Assembly: GCF_016598575.1 (NCBI RefSeq)
Contig: NZ_CP066801.1
Coordinates: forward strand, 4,878,501-4,942,500
DNA: 64,000 nucleotides
Direction of reading: 5' to 3'
Origin: Streptomyces sp. HSG2
Lineage (GTDB): Bacteria > Actinomycetota > Actinomycetes > Streptomycetales > Streptomycetaceae
Under the pieces are notes generated by a model. It did no database searches. It worked only from the letters and a program-made list of their open reading frames with translations, and was not told the origin of the DNA. Below are positions 23,620 through 33,380 of the stretch, piece after piece. Numbering within the stretch: position 1 is the first letter of the stretch; each line of letters begins with the position of its first letter. A program made the position numbers and the translations under genes.

Positions 23620-23647
23620 GGGGGGGCGGGGGGGCGGGGGGAAGGGG
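23620..23647 (+). other. Potential G-quadruplex G7-C-G7-C-G6-AA-G4
   Basis: Four long G runs on the plus strand are separated by loops of 1, 1 and 2 nt, an ideal quadruplex pattern. It starts 4 bp beyond the stop of the Spo0M gene. A run of ten C at 23596-23605 can instead pair with a G run to form a hairpin. It may act as a terminator or roadblock. Confidence 0.6.
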
Positions 23648-23650
23648 TCG

Positions 23651-24604
23651 TCAGTCCTCGCCCTCGTCCTCGCCTTCGAAGAAGTCCCCGATCTCGTCGA
23701 CGACCTCCGCCGCGACCATGCCGCCGACGACACCCGCCGCGATTCCGGCGGCACCCGCGGCGACCATGGCTCCCGTGCCCGGACCGGAGTGGTGCGGCCC
23801 GTGGTGGGAGTCGTGGTGGGCCAGGCCGTGGGCGGAACCGCGTTCGGCGAGCAGCCGAACCCAGCCGTCGACCTCGGCGGTCCAGTCCCTGACGTCGTCC
23901 AGTCCGACGGTGAAGCTGGTCAGCGCGTCCCCGCCGGAGGAGAACAACCCGCCGCGACGGTCTCCTTCCAGCACCACCTCCATGGTGCCCTCCGGGGAGG
24001 CCAGGAAGGTCACTTCGAGCTGTTGGAGTCGGTCGGCGTACTGCGGGGCCGGAGTCAGCTCGATCTCCTGGTAGAACGGAAGTCGCTGGCCCGTCCCACC
24101 GATGTGCCCGTACTCGAGGTCCGCGGAGCGGAAGGCGAACCCGAGCTGTCCGAGTGCCTCCAACACCGCCTCCTGGGCGGGCAGCGCCGCCACGGCCAGC
24201 GGGTCGAGGTCGCCCTTGTCCCTGGCGCCGGCCACCGCGAGTTCCGTCCGCACGCCGAGCGCGATGCCCAGGGGCTGCCCGTACAACTCCGTGAGGGGGG
24301 TCTCCCAGGGCAGGGGCAGCGTGAACGGCACGGCGCGTTCCTCGCCCGCGGCGAGGCGGAAACCGCCGTCGACGTCGACACGTTCGAAGACGACGACGCC
24401 TTCGCTCTCCCCGTCCTCGTGCTCGGCCTCGACCCGGGCGACCAGCTCCAGAGTGATCCGCTCGATTTCGAAGTCGGCTTCTCCGCCCCGCAGATGAACC
24501 TGGCCGGAAAGAGCCTCGCCGGGGCGTACGGCGCCGGGGTCGAGGACCGTGTCCACCGTGGGCCCGCCCACCCCGAGCGCACCGAGCAGCCGTTTGAACA
24601 CCAT
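23651..24604 (-). CDS. Spo0M-like sporulation-control protein (arrestin-like fold)
   Basis: The 317-residue protein begins MVFKRLLGALGVGGPTVDTVL and continues with the Spo0M pattern GEALSGQVHLRGGEADFEIERITLEL, then LPWETPLTELYG and FYQEIELTPAPQY. The Spo0M family has an arrestin-like double beta-sandwich and affects sporulation in Bacillus. Here it is followed by a His-rich stretch (HHDSHHGPHHSG) and a Gly/Ala segment with an acidic end (DEIGDFFEGEDEGED). GGAGGGAA precedes the ATG at 24604. The role in actinomycetes is not established. Confidence 0.87.
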   Translation of the reverse strand: MVFKRLLGALGVGGPTVDTVLDPGAVRPGEALSGQVHLRGGEADFEIERITLELVARVEAEHEDGESEGVVVFERVDVDGGFRLAAGEERAVPFTLPLPWETPLTELYGQPLGIALGVRTELAVAGARDKGDLDPLAVAALPAQEAVLEALGQLGFAFRSADLEYGHIGGTGQRLPFYQEIELTPAPQYADRLQQLEVTFLASPEGTMEVVLEGDRRGGLFSSGGDALTSFTVGLDDVRDWTAEVDGWVRLLAERGSAHGLAHHDSHHGPHHSGPGTGAMVAAGAAGIAAGVVGGMVAAEVVDEIGDFFEGEDEGED

Positions 24605-24806
24605 TGCTTTGTTCCCTCCGCGTGTACCGTGACTGAGTCCGCTGTGACCTGCGCAGACCATCTCCGCGGCCACGTAGGAAGGATAGGGTCACGGGGCGGT
24701 GAGCCGATCGGCGAACCGCACACTGGCCGGAATCGACACGCCGTTTCGCGCCCCCCGCTCGGCGGTGTCCACGTGCTCCGGCCGCGGGAGGTCTTCCGAG
24801 GGGGCG

Positions 24807-25805
24807 TCAGGGCCCCTGTCGGGTGGTCCCGTCGGAGAAGGCGTCCAGGATGCGTCGCGCGGCCGAGGTGGCCGTCATCTCCCCGTCGCGTACCCGGCGT
24901 TCCAGTTCCGGGGCGACGGCGCGTACGGCGGGGTCGGAGTGGAGCCGGTCCAGCAGCTCGTCCCGGACCATCGACCAGGTCCAGCCGACCTGCTGTCGTC
25001 GACGACGCTCGGCGAGCCGTCCGGTGGACTCCAAGAGCGACCGGTGGCGCTCCAGTCGCTCCCACACGGCGTCCAGGCCCGTGGACTCGCGAGCACTGCA
25101 ACTGAGCACGGGCGGTGTCCAGAAGCTGTCCTGACCGTGCATCAGGCGAAGGGCACCGGCCAGTTCCCGGGCGGCGACGCGGGCGTCCCGCTCGTGGGGG
25201 CCGTCCGCCTTGTTGACCGCGATGACGTCGGCGAGTTCCAGGACCCCCTTCTTGATCCCCTGCAATTGGTCACCGGTTCGGGCGAGGCTGAGCAGCAGGA
25301 AGGAGTCGACCATGTCGGCCACCGCCGTCTCGGACTGGCCCACTCCGACCGTCTCCACCAGGATCACGTCGTATCCGGCGGCCTCCATGACGACGATCGA
25401 CTCGCGCGTGGCCTTCGCGACCCCGCCGAGGGTGCCCGCGGACGGGGAGGGGCGGACGAAGGCCGCCGGGTCGACCGCCAGGCGTTCCATGCGGGTCTTG
25501 TCGCCGAGGATCGAGCCGCCCGTCCGGCCGGAGGAAGGGTCGACGGCCAGAACGGCGACGCGGTGCCCTCGGCCGGTGAGCAGGGTGCCGAAGGCGTCGA
25601 TGAAGGTCGACTTCCCCACCCCGGGAACGCCGCTGACCCCGATCCGGCGGGCTCGGCCGCTGTGCGGGAGCAGCGCGGTGACCACCCGCTGGGCCAGTTC
25701 CCGATGCGCGGGGCGGGTGGACTCCACCAGGGTGATGGTCCGGGCGATGACGGCCCGGCGACCGTCGAGTACGCCCCTGACGTAGGTGTCCGCGTCGATC
25801 GTCAT
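24807..25805 (-). CDS. meaB: MeaB, GTPase chaperone of methylmalonyl-CoA mutase
   Basis: The 332-residue protein has the P-loop GVPGVGKST at about residue 57 and the MeaB/ArgK pattern (AVDPSSGRTGGSILGDKTRM, VETVGVGQSETAVADMVDSF, NKADGPHE). MeaB guards adenosylcobalamin loading of methylmalonyl-CoA mutase and protects it from inactivation. It lies 13 bp after mutB on the same strand, completing a mutA-mutB-meaB operon. Confidence 0.94.
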   Translation of the reverse strand: MTIDADTYVRGVLDGRRAVIARTITLVESTRPAHRELAQRVVTALLPHSGRARRIGVSGVPGVGKSTFIDAFGTLLTGRGHRVAVLAVDPSSGRTGGSILGDKTRMERLAVDPAAFVRPSPSAGTLGGVAKATRESIVVMEAAGYDVILVETVGVGQSETAVADMVDSFLLLSLARTGDQLQGIKKGVLELADVIAVNKADGPHERDARVAARELAGALRLMHGQDSFWTPPVLSCSARESTGLDAVWERLERHRSLLESTGRLAERRRRQQVGWTWSMVRDELLDRLHSDPAVRAVAPELERRVRDGEMTATSAARRILDAFSDGTTRQGP

Positions 25806-25818
25806 CCCGGCCCGGGCC

Positions 25819-27996
25819 TCACAGGTCGTCGTGGCCGAGGCCGGATGCCAGCCGTTTCACCAGGTCGTACGCGGCGTCCGGGATCACGGTGCCGGGTGGG
25901 AAGACGGCCGTCGCGCCCATGGCCCGAAGTGTCGGCACGTCCTGCGGCGGGATCACCCCTCCGACGACGATCATGATGTCCTCCCGTCCTTCCTCGGCGA
26001 GTCGCTCGCGCAGCGCCGGTACCAGGGTGAGGTGACCGGCGGCCAGCGAGGAGACCCCGACGATGTGCACGTCGGCCTCGACCGCCTGGCGGGCGACCTC
26101 GGCGGGCGTCTGGAAGAGCGGGCCGACGTCGACGTCGAAACCGAGGTCGGCGAAGGCCGTGGCGATGACCTTCTGGCCCCGGTCGTGGCCGTCCTGGCCC
26201 ATCTTCGCCACCAGGATGCGCGGGCGACGGCCCTCGGCCTCGGCGAAGGAGTCCACCAGGGACCGAGTGCGGTCGACGGAAGGGGATCGGCCTGCCTCAT
26301 CGCGGTACACACCCGAGATCGTACGAATCTGACCGGCGTGCCGCCCGTACACCTTCTCCAGCGCCTCCGAGATCTCGCCGACGGTCGCCCGGGCCCGGGC
26401 CGCGCGCACCGCCAGTTCCAACAGGTTGCCGTCCCCGCCGGCCGCCCGGGTCAGGTCGTCAAGGGCGGCCCGGCAGGACGCCTCGTCCCGCTCCGCGCGC
26501 AGCCGCCGCAGTTTCTCGATCTGCCGCGCGCGAACGGAGGAGTTGTCGACCTTCAGGACCTCGATCTGCTCGTCCGACGCCACCCGGTACTTGTTCACCC
26601 CGATCACCGGTTGCCGTCCGGAGTCGATCCGGGCCTGTGTACGCGCCGCCGCCTCCTCCACGCGCAGCTTGGGAATGCCCGCGTCGATGGCCTGGGCCAT
26701 GCCGCCGGCCCGCTCCACCTCGTCGATGTGCTGCCAGGCCCGGCGGGCGAGGTCGTGGGTGAGCCGTTCGACGTAGGCGCTGCCTCCCCACGGGTCGATC
26801 ACCCGAGTGGTCCCCGACTCCTGCTGGATCAGGAGCTGGGTGTTGCGGGCGACGCGCGCCGAGAAGTCGGTGGGCAACGCTAGGGCCTCGTCGAGCGCGT
26901 TGGTGTGCAGCGACTGGGTGTGGCCCTGAGTGGCCGCCATGGCCTCCACGCAGGTGCGGGTGACGTTGTTGAACACGTCCTGCGCGGTCAGCGACCAACC
27001 GGAGGTCTGCGAATGGGTGCGTAGGGAGAGCGACTTGGGGTTTCGGGGGTCGAAGTCCCGGACGAGCTTGGCCCAGAGCAGGCGGGCCGCGCGCAGTTTG
27101 GCGACCTCCATGAAGAAGTTCATGCCGATGGCCCAGAAGAACGACAGTCGCGGGGCGAACGCGTCCACCTCCAGACCCGCCTCCCGCCCGGCGCGGATGT
27201 ACTCCACCCCGTCCGCGAGGGTGTACGCCAACTCCAGGTCGGCGGTGGCCCCGGCCTCCTGTATGTGGTAGCCGGAGATGGAGATGGAGTTGTAGCGCGG
27301 CATCCGCCGGGAGGTGTAGGAGAAGATGTCGGAGATGATCCGCATCGACGGCTTCGGCGGGTAGATGTAGGTGTTGCGGACCATGAACTCCTTGAGGATG
27401 TCGTTCTGGATGGTCCCCGCCAACTTCTCCGGTGGTACGCCCTGTTCCTCGGCGGCCACGATGTACAGCGCGAGCACGGGCAGGACCGCGCCGTTCATGG
27501 TCATCGACACGGTCATCCGGTCCAGGGGGATGCCGTCGAACAGCTGCCGCATGTCGTGGAGGGAGTCGATGGCGACCCCCGCCATGCCCACGTCCCCGGT
27601 CACCCGGGGGTGGTCGCTGTCGTAGCCGCGGTGCGTCGGCAGGTCGAAGGCGACAGACAGGCCCTTCTGGCCCGCGGCGAGGTTCCGCCGGTAGAACGCG
27701 TTGGACTCCTCCGCCGTGGAGAAGCCCGCGTACTGCCGGATGGTCCACGGTTGGTTGACGTACATCGTCGGGTAGGGGCCCCGCAGGAACGGGGCGATGC
27801 CCGGGTAGGTGTCGAGGAAGTCGAGACCCTCCAGATCCCGCCCCGTGTAGAGCGCCTTGACCGGGATGCCTTCGGGGGTCTCCCAGGTCGGTTCCTCGCC
27901 GTCGGCGGTCTTCCCGAGGGCGGCTCGCCGGTCCTCGGGATCGGCCTCGGTCGTCGGTGTTCCGAGCTCGACCTCGGAGAAGTCGGGGATGGACAT
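25819..27996 (-). CDS. mutB: Methylmalonyl-CoA mutase, large catalytic subunit
   Basis: The 725-residue protein has the substrate barrel (residues about 40-560; WTIRQYAGFSTAEESNAFYRRNLAAGQKG type start) and a C-terminal cobalamin domain with KMGQDGHDRGQKV, whose His604 is the lower axial cobalt ligand of the DxHxxG motif. It interconverts (R)-methylmalonyl-CoA and succinyl-CoA, feeding propionate into the TCA cycle or supplying methylmalonyl-CoA for polyketides. Its ATG overlaps the mutA stop by one base (TGATG), so the two subunits are translationally coupled. No B12 riboswitch was seen upstream. Confidence 0.95.
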   Translation of the reverse strand: MSIPDFSEVELGTPTTEADPEDRRAALGKTADGEEPTWETPEGIPVKALYTGRDLEGLDFLDTYPGIAPFLRGPYPTMYVNQPWTIRQYAGFSTAEESNAFYRRNLAAGQKGLSVAFDLPTHRGYDSDHPRVTGDVGMAGVAIDSLHDMRQLFDGIPLDRMTVSMTMNGAVLPVLALYIVAAEEQGVPPEKLAGTIQNDILKEFMVRNTYIYPPKPSMRIISDIFSYTSRRMPRYNSISISGYHIQEAGATADLELAYTLADGVEYIRAGREAGLEVDAFAPRLSFFWAIGMNFFMEVAKLRAARLLWAKLVRDFDPRNPKSLSLRTHSQTSGWSLTAQDVFNNVTRTCVEAMAATQGHTQSLHTNALDEALALPTDFSARVARNTQLLIQQESGTTRVIDPWGGSAYVERLTHDLARRAWQHIDEVERAGGMAQAIDAGIPKLRVEEAAARTQARIDSGRQPVIGVNKYRVASDEQIEVLKVDNSSVRARQIEKLRRLRAERDEASCRAALDDLTRAAGGDGNLLELAVRAARARATVGEISEALEKVYGRHAGQIRTISGVYRDEAGRSPSVDRTRSLVDSFAEAEGRRPRILVAKMGQDGHDRGQKVIATAFADLGFDVDVGPLFQTPAEVARQAVEADVHIVGVSSLAAGHLTLVPALRERLAEEGREDIMIVVGGVIPPQDVPTLRAMGATAVFPPGTVIPDAAYDLVKRLASGLGHDDL

Positions 27997-29804
27997 CAGG
28001 ACACTCCCATGCGATCGAGCGCGGCGGAGAGCACCGCGATGGCGTCGCAGCCCGCGAAGACGTACGTGTCGACCCCCGCGTACCGCGCGGGGGGGCCCGC
28101 CAGGTGGACGTGCCCGGCGCCCGCCTCCCGGAGCCGACTCGCGGCCGACTCGGCCTCCTCCGCGTACAGGGCGTCACTTGAGCAGAGACAGGCCTCGGTC
28201 GCGCCGCTCTCCTCGAAGGCGCCTTCGGTGACCGGCTCGATCCCGCCCGCCTGGAACAGGTTCGAGGCGAAGGCGACGCGGGCGGTGTGCGCGGCGGCGG
28301 GGCCCAGCGGGGCCAGGAAGACCCGCGGTCGGCTGCCGGTCGCGGCCAGGTGCGCGTCGGAACGGGCCCGCAACGCCTCGAACGCCTCGTCGCGGCGCAC
28401 CCGGGGCAGCCCACCGGAGGGCGCGGGCGGCGAAGGTGGGCGGACCACCGGCTTCTCGTCGAGATACGGGAACTCGCTGACCCCGGTGACCGGTTCCCGG
28501 CGGCGCGCCAGCCTGTCGCTCCGGGCGGCCCAGGTGGCGGCCAGTCGCTCCCGGACGAATCCGGAGCCGAGCGCCGTCTCCTGACCGCCGGCCCGCTCGA
28601 TCTCCTGGAAGAACGCCCAGGCGGCCCGGGCCAGCTCGTCGGTGAGCCGTTCGACGTACCAGGAGCCTCCCGCCGGATCGATCACCCGCGCCAGATGCGC
28701 TTCCTCGACCAGGACGACGGAGGTGTTCCGGGCGATCCGACGGGCGAACGCGTCCGGCAGGCCCAACGCGTGGTCGAAGGGCAGCACGGTGACCGAGTCC
28801 GCGCCACCGACTCCCGCGCCGAGCGTCGCCACGGTGGTGCGCAGCATGTTCACCCACGGGTCGCGACGCGTCATCATCACCGGTGACGTCACCACGTGTT
28901 GGAGCTGGGCGGCCGGTGTGTCCGCCCCGGAGGCCTCGGTGACGCGGGACCACAGCCGGCGGGCGGCGCGGAGCTTGGCCACCGTCAGGAACTGGTCGGC
29001 CGTGGCGGCGTAGCGGAACTCCAACTGGGAGGCGGCCCGTTCCACCGTCAGCCCGGCCTCGGTGAGCGACCTCAGGTAGGCGACCCCGGTCGCCAGGGAA
29101 CACCCCAGCTCCTGGGCCGCCGAACCGCCCGCCTCGTGGTAGGGCAGCGCGTCCACCGTGAAGGACCGCATCCCGGGGTACCGGTCGTCGCACAACAGGG
29201 CCAGCTCGGTCAGCGGCGACGTCGGGCAGTTCTCCCCGGTGCGGGCCCGATGCCCCAGGGGGTCGGCGCCCAGGTTCCCACGTGCCGCCGCGGCGGGGAC
29301 GCCGCGCTCCGCGTAGAGTCGCAGCAGCTCCCGCGCCGCCGGTGCGCTCTCCGCGCCGGCGTCCAGGGCGATCGGCGCCAGATCCAGCAGGACGCCTTCC
29401 AAGGAGCCGCCCAGCGCGTCCACCGGGACGCCGCCGTCGCCGGCGACCAGCCACACCGAGGTCACGCCGTGTTCCAGGTCGGTGACGACCGCTTCCGGGT
29501 CGGCGACGGCGTGCCGCTGGCGAACGTCCCACCCGCCCCGCGTGTTGCCCTGGGGCCTGGCACCTCGCACAAAGGGGGCGGAGCCGGGCAGACCCGGATC
29601 GGGCGCGGTGTCGCGCGACGTATAGAGAGGTCGGGCGCGCAGCCCGTCCTCCAGCGTGGTGGAGAGGGCGTCCTCCGCCTCGGAGTCGGAGACTTCCGTG
29701 CCCGACCTGCGCAGGACTCCGGCCACCAGGTGTCGCCACTGCTCATGGGTCGCGTCGGGGAAGTCGGCCGCCAGGGAGAACCCGTCGTCGGGCAGGACCG
29801 TCAT
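27996..29804 (-). CDS. mutA: Methylmalonyl-CoA mutase, small subunit
   Basis: The 602-residue protein aligns in layout with MutB but is the non-catalytic partner: the C-terminal cobalamin-like domain reads LGPAAAHTARVAFASNLFQAG, without the DxHxxG ligand motif. The start is fixed by the ATG at 29804 opening MTVLPDDGFSLAADFPDATH. It is the first gene of the operon and heterodimerises with MutB. Confidence 0.93.
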   Translation of the reverse strand: MTVLPDDGFSLAADFPDATHEQWRHLVAGVLRRSGTEVSDSEAEDALSTTLEDGLRARPLYTSRDTAPDPGLPGSAPFVRGARPQGNTRGGWDVRQRHAVADPEAVVTDLEHGVTSVWLVAGDGGVPVDALGGSLEGVLLDLAPIALDAGAESAPAARELLRLYAERGVPAAAARGNLGADPLGHRARTGENCPTSPLTELALLCDDRYPGMRSFTVDALPYHEAGGSAAQELGCSLATGVAYLRSLTEAGLTVERAASQLEFRYAATADQFLTVAKLRAARRLWSRVTEASGADTPAAQLQHVVTSPVMMTRRDPWVNMLRTTVATLGAGVGGADSVTVLPFDHALGLPDAFARRIARNTSVVLVEEAHLARVIDPAGGSWYVERLTDELARAAWAFFQEIERAGGQETALGSGFVRERLAATWAARSDRLARRREPVTGVSEFPYLDEKPVVRPPSPPAPSGGLPRVRRDEAFEALRARSDAHLAATGSRPRVFLAPLGPAAAHTARVAFASNLFQAGGIEPVTEGAFEESGATEACLCSSDALYAEEAESAASRLREAGAGHVHLAGPPARYAGVDTYVFAGCDAIAVLSAALDRMGVS

Positions 29805-29886
29805 GCCCGGATGTTAGGACAGATCGACGGGGAAGTAGCAGAGGCCGCCGCTGTGACCTTGTTCTCTCCCTCGGTGTGACGCGCGC

Positions 29887-29928
29887 CCCCCGTTCCCCGC
29901 CCGCGGGACGAGGGACCGGGAACGGGGG
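29887..29928 (-). terminator. Possible terminator downstream of the chitin-binding protease gene
   Basis: CCCCCGTTCCC pairs perfectly with GGGAACGGGGG (11 bp) across a 20-nt loop that has its own small GC pairing. It lies 35-76 bp beyond the protease stop at 29963. Confidence 0.45.
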
Positions 29929-29962
29929 CCGGTGTCGGGGCCGGAATCCGGTCAGCGGCCGG

Positions 29963-31348
29963 TCAAAGCCGCTGCCACAGGGCCGGGGTGTCCTCCGGGG
30001 ACCAGTCCGACTGGGCCTGGTGATCCTGCAGACACGTGTACCGGACGCCCGCCCGGGTGACGGTGGCGCCGGTCTCGTAGACCAGGCCGGCCGTCCACGC
30101 GTCGGCGACGGCGACCGGGAAGAGTGGCGCCGGGAAGAGTGGCGCGGCCTGGGAGGAGGTCGTCCTCAGGGTGAGCCCGTACCGGGAGAGCAGCGGGTTG
30201 ATCGGCTGGAAGTAGGTCCGGCCGCCGACGCGGCAGTTGCCGGATCCACCCGAGGTGACGCCCTGTGCCTGCGCGCCGGAGACGTAGGGGCCGCCCGAGT
30301 CGCCGGGCTCGGCGCACACCGTCGTCCGGGTCAGCCCGTAGACCCTGCCCTGGGGATAGCGGACGGTGACGTTGTGTCGCTCGACGATGCCGCAGCGCCA
30401 GCCCGTGGTGGACCCCGACCGGCAGACCGCCGAACCGATCAGAGCCCGAACCGAACCGGCGACCCGCACTCGGCGCCCGCTCTGTGCCCGCACGTAGGGC
30501 GTGCCTCGCCAGGCACCGTTGACGGCGACCCAGGCCATGTCCCTGCCGGGGAAGGTCGACCCCTGGACGACTCCCTGGGCCGCCCGGTTGTATCCGGTGG
30601 TACGGGCGCCGGCCCCTCCGCAGTGGCCCGCGGTGGCGAAACCCTGTCGCCAACTTCGGGTCACGGAGAAGCCGACGGAGCAGCGGGCGACGTTGTCGAT
30701 GTAATAGGGGTCGCCGCCCACGAGGTCCGCCAGCACCCGCGGACGCTCCTCGGAGACCTGGACGGCGACCTCCTCGGCCGCGACTCCCGCCGACTCCACG
30801 AACGCCTCGGCGGCCGACCGGGACGTGGCCTGCACGGCGACCCGGTTCGCGGGCACGTCCACGTACCAGAGGGGGGTGTCGATGGCCTCCGCCGAGTCCG
30901 CGGCGGCGTCGAGTCGGTCCCTCACCGCCTCCAACTCCGCGAGCGTGGTCGCCACGACCACCGCGGTCGCGCCCTCGGCCCGGATGGTCGGCACGTCGGC
31001 GGCGTCCGTGGTGGCCACGGTGAGGCTCGCGGATGTCGGGCCGCTCAGCCAGGCGCCCGCGAAGTGCGAGTCGAGCGCGGTGCGCAGCCGGCCGGCCCGA
31101 GTGCCGGCCTCGGCCTCGTTCAGCAAGCGGGTGGCCGCCTGGTTCGGGGTCAGCCCCAGGTCCCGGCCCATCGCGGTCAGCAACCCTGCGGGTGGACTGT
31201 CCGCGCCCAGGGTCTGTGAGGCCGTCGGTCGCGGCCCCGGCGCGGGCGGCGCCGCCGCCGAGGCGGCCGTGGGGAGTGTGGTCACGACGAGGGCGCCGAC
31301 CGCCGCCAGGGCGGCACGGCGCCCGACCGCGGTGTGTCTGCCGGTCAT
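29963..31348 (-). CDS. Secreted streptogrisin-type S1 protease with C-terminal chitin-binding domain
   Basis: The 461-residue preproprotein has a twin-Arg-like signal (RRAALAAVGALVV.., cleavage near ASAA), an alpha-lytic-type pro-region (about 45-215), and a mature chymotrypsin-fold domain with His in FATAGHC, Asp in GRDMAWV and Ser in PGDSGGPYV. A short linker then leads to a CBM5/12-like domain (DAWTAGLVYETGATVTRAGVRYTC, ending TPALWQRL). The architecture resembles streptogrisin C. It would be secreted, self-processed and targeted to chitin or other insoluble substrate. A 15-bp tandem duplication sits in the linker. Confidence 0.9.
   Translation of the reverse strand: MTGRHTAVGRRAALAAVGALVVTTLPTAASAAAPPAPGPRPTASQTLGADSPPAGLLTAMGRDLGLTPNQAATRLLNEAEAGTRAGRLRTALDSHFAGAWLSGPTSASLTVATTDAADVPTIRAEGATAVVVATTLAELEAVRDRLDAAADSAEAIDTPLWYVDVPANRVAVQATSRSAAEAFVESAGVAAEEVAVQVSEERPRVLADLVGGDPYYIDNVARCSVGFSVTRSWRQGFATAGHCGGAGARTTGYNRAAQGVVQGSTFPGRDMAWVAVNGAWRGTPYVRAQSGRRVRVAGSVRALIGSAVCRSGSTTGWRCGIVERHNVTVRYPQGRVYGLTRTTVCAEPGDSGGPYVSGAQAQGVTSGGSGNCRVGGRTYFQPINPLLSRYGLTLRTTSSQAAPLFPAPLFPVAVADAWTAGLVYETGATVTRAGVRYTCLQDHQAQSDWSPEDTPALWQRL
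30115..30144. repeat. 15-bp tandem duplication in the protease linker
   Basis: CCGGGAAGAGTGGCG occurs twice in a row, encoding APLFP-APLFP between the protease and chitin-binding domains. The two copies are identical at the DNA level, so the duplication is recent. Confidence 0.9.
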
Positions 31349-31510
31349 GCGTGAGTCTCCTTCTGTTCGGGGGTGTTCGGCGAGGCATGGCCTCGCCCGC
31401 GCGGCCCGTCGGGTGGCGGGTCGCCGGATGCCGGCCGACGCCGGAGCGAGGGCGCCGATCGGCGGTGTGCTGGTCGCCGGGCAGGGGTGGAACCCCGGGG
31501 TCTGTGGATG

Positions 31511-33175
31511 TCAGGCCGGTTGGAGCCCCGGGGCCCCGACCTCGGAGACGAACGTCCCGGCCGACTCCGGGGGGGCTCCGGGGCGGGTCACGGCGGCGAC
31601 GGCCCGAAAGTCGATCCGGGCCGCCGTGTGGTCCAGCTCGATTCGGGCGTAGCCACGCCGGCCGTCGTAGAAGCGCAGATGCGGGTTGGCGGCCAGCTGG
31701 GTGTGCCAGTTGCCCGGTCGACGGGTCCCGTCCCCACCGCTGGTGACCGAGGTGCAGACCACCTCCGTGCCGACGGTGCGAGAGCCGGGATCGTCGAAGT
31801 CGTCCTTGATGTCGAAGGCGTAGGAGACGTGCACGTCGCCCGAGAGGACCAGCCAGTTCTCCAGTCCGGCTGCCTCCGCGCCGCCCATCACCCGCTCTCG
31901 CGCCGCCCCGTAGCCGTCCCACGCGTCCATCGACACCCGCGCGTCCTCTCCCAGGTCGAACCGGCGTGCGGAGAAACAGACCTGTTGTGGCGTCACGTTC
32001 CACTTGGCGACGGAGTCCCGCCAGCCGTCGATCAACCAGCGCTCCTGCGCCGGGCCGAGGAGAGTACGGGCCGGGTGGTCCGACTCCGGCCCCGGTCGCG
32101 TCGGGCGGTCTCCGTAGGCCTGGTCGGACCGGTACTGGCGGGTGTCCAACACGTCGAGCTGGGCCAGCGTCCCCCAGTGCAGTCTCCGGTGCATGCGGGC
32201 GTCCGCGCCCTGCGGCAACTGATCGGCACGAAGCGGTTGGTGCTCCCAGTAGGCGCGGTAGGCGGCGGCCCGACGCGCCAGGAAGCGCTCCGCGGGCACG
32301 TCGTCGCGCGGGACCGCCCCCGCGTAGTTGTCGTCCGTTTCGTGGTCGTCCCAGGTCACCACGAAGGGGTGTGCGGCGTGCGCGGCCTTGAGATCCGGAT
32401 CGCTCTTGTACAGCGCGTACCGCGTCCGATAGTCCGTGAGGGTCACCGTCTCCCGGGCGAACAGGTCGGGCAGCACGCGGTCCGTGTGACGACGCGCTCC
32501 CCCGAACCGGTCGACCGGGTGCTCGTAGAGGTAGTCGCCGAGGTGCAACACGAGGTCGACGTCGTCCCGCGCCAGGTGGTGGTGGACGGTGTACCAGCCG
32601 TCCCGGTAGGCCTGGCAGGCCACGGCGGCAAGGGTCAGCGAGGCGACCCCGGCCCCCGGCCACGGCGCGGTCCGGGTGCGGCCCGTGCCGCTGATCCAGT
32701 CCCCCGCCCGGAAGCGGTAGTGGTACTCGGTGGCGGGAAGCAGCCCGCGCACGTCGACATGGACGCTGTGGGCGTACTCCGGGTGGGCGTCCACCCGGCC
32801 CCTGCGCACCACGGCCGCGAATCGCTCGTCCAGGGACACCTCCCACTCGACCGCGATCCGCTCCGCGCCGAGGCCGCCGTCCGCCGCGTACGGCTCGGGA
32901 GCCAACCGCGTCCACAACAACACCGAGTCCGGCCGCGGGTCGCCGGAGGCGATGCCCAACGTGAACGGATCCTCGACGAAACGGACGCCGGAACGCTCCG
33001 GGGTGGCGGCGACGCCCAGGGCCGGCACGTCGGTGGCGAAGGCGAGCGTCGCGGCGGCGGCCGAGAGGGTGAGGAAGCGCCGGCGTCGAAGTCGCTCGGC
33101 GACGGTCCGCGGCGCGATGTCGTTCGGGGATGGGACGCGGCCCGCCGGCACGCCGGGTCGACCCGTGGGCGACAT
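31511..33175 (-). CDS. phoD: PhoD-type alkaline phosphatase/phosphodiesterase, Tat-exported
   Basis: The 554-residue protein has a Tat signal (RRRRFLTLSAAAATLAF at about residues 31-47) and the PhoD pattern: FTLGIASGDPRPDSVLLWTRLAPEP, LHLGDYLYEHP, VTWDDHETDDNYAG and LSGDVHVSYAF, which hold the metal ligands. It releases phosphate from phosphomonoesters and diesters outside the cell. The ATG at 33175 follows GGAGAGGAC. PhoD is usually under PhoP control, but I saw no PHO-box repeats (GTTCACC-like) in the 205-bp divergent region upstream. Confidence 0.92.
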   Translation of the reverse strand: MSPTGRPGVPAGRVPSPNDIAPRTVAERLRRRRFLTLSAAAATLAFATDVPALGVAATPERSGVRFVEDPFTLGIASGDPRPDSVLLWTRLAPEPYAADGGLGAERIAVEWEVSLDERFAAVVRRGRVDAHPEYAHSVHVDVRGLLPATEYHYRFRAGDWISGTGRTRTAPWPGAGVASLTLAAVACQAYRDGWYTVHHHLARDDVDLVLHLGDYLYEHPVDRFGGARRHTDRVLPDLFARETVTLTDYRTRYALYKSDPDLKAAHAAHPFVVTWDDHETDDNYAGAVPRDDVPAERFLARRAAAYRAYWEHQPLRADQLPQGADARMHRRLHWGTLAQLDVLDTRQYRSDQAYGDRPTRPGPESDHPARTLLGPAQERWLIDGWRDSVAKWNVTPQQVCFSARRFDLGEDARVSMDAWDGYGAARERVMGGAEAAGLENWLVLSGDVHVSYAFDIKDDFDDPGSRTVGTEVVCTSVTSGGDGTRRPGNWHTQLAANPHLRFYDGRRGYARIELDHTAARIDFRAVAAVTRPGAPPESAGTFVSEVGAPGLQPA

Positions 33176-33380
33176 CTGCTGTCCTCTCCTGCAGAGCGAC
33201 TGAGGCTGCATGCTAGGCAGACGAAATGCCCGATTCCGGGAGGCCGTGCGGTGCGGCCCGGCCGGACGTACGTCGATCGGCGTATGCTTCGCCAGCGTCC
33301 CGTGCCGCCGTCGGGCCGATCGATCCGGGGTCGCCCGGCGGCGCGACCGGCCGGGACGACGCCATCGGAAGGACCGCGAC

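Noticed and set aside
29952..32915. Minus-strand open frame of 987 codons
   Set aside because: It runs out of frame through the protease and phoD genes, both of which have complete domains in other frames.
33176..33380. PHO box upstream of phoD
   Set aside because: No GTTCACC-like direct repeats are visible in either orientation.
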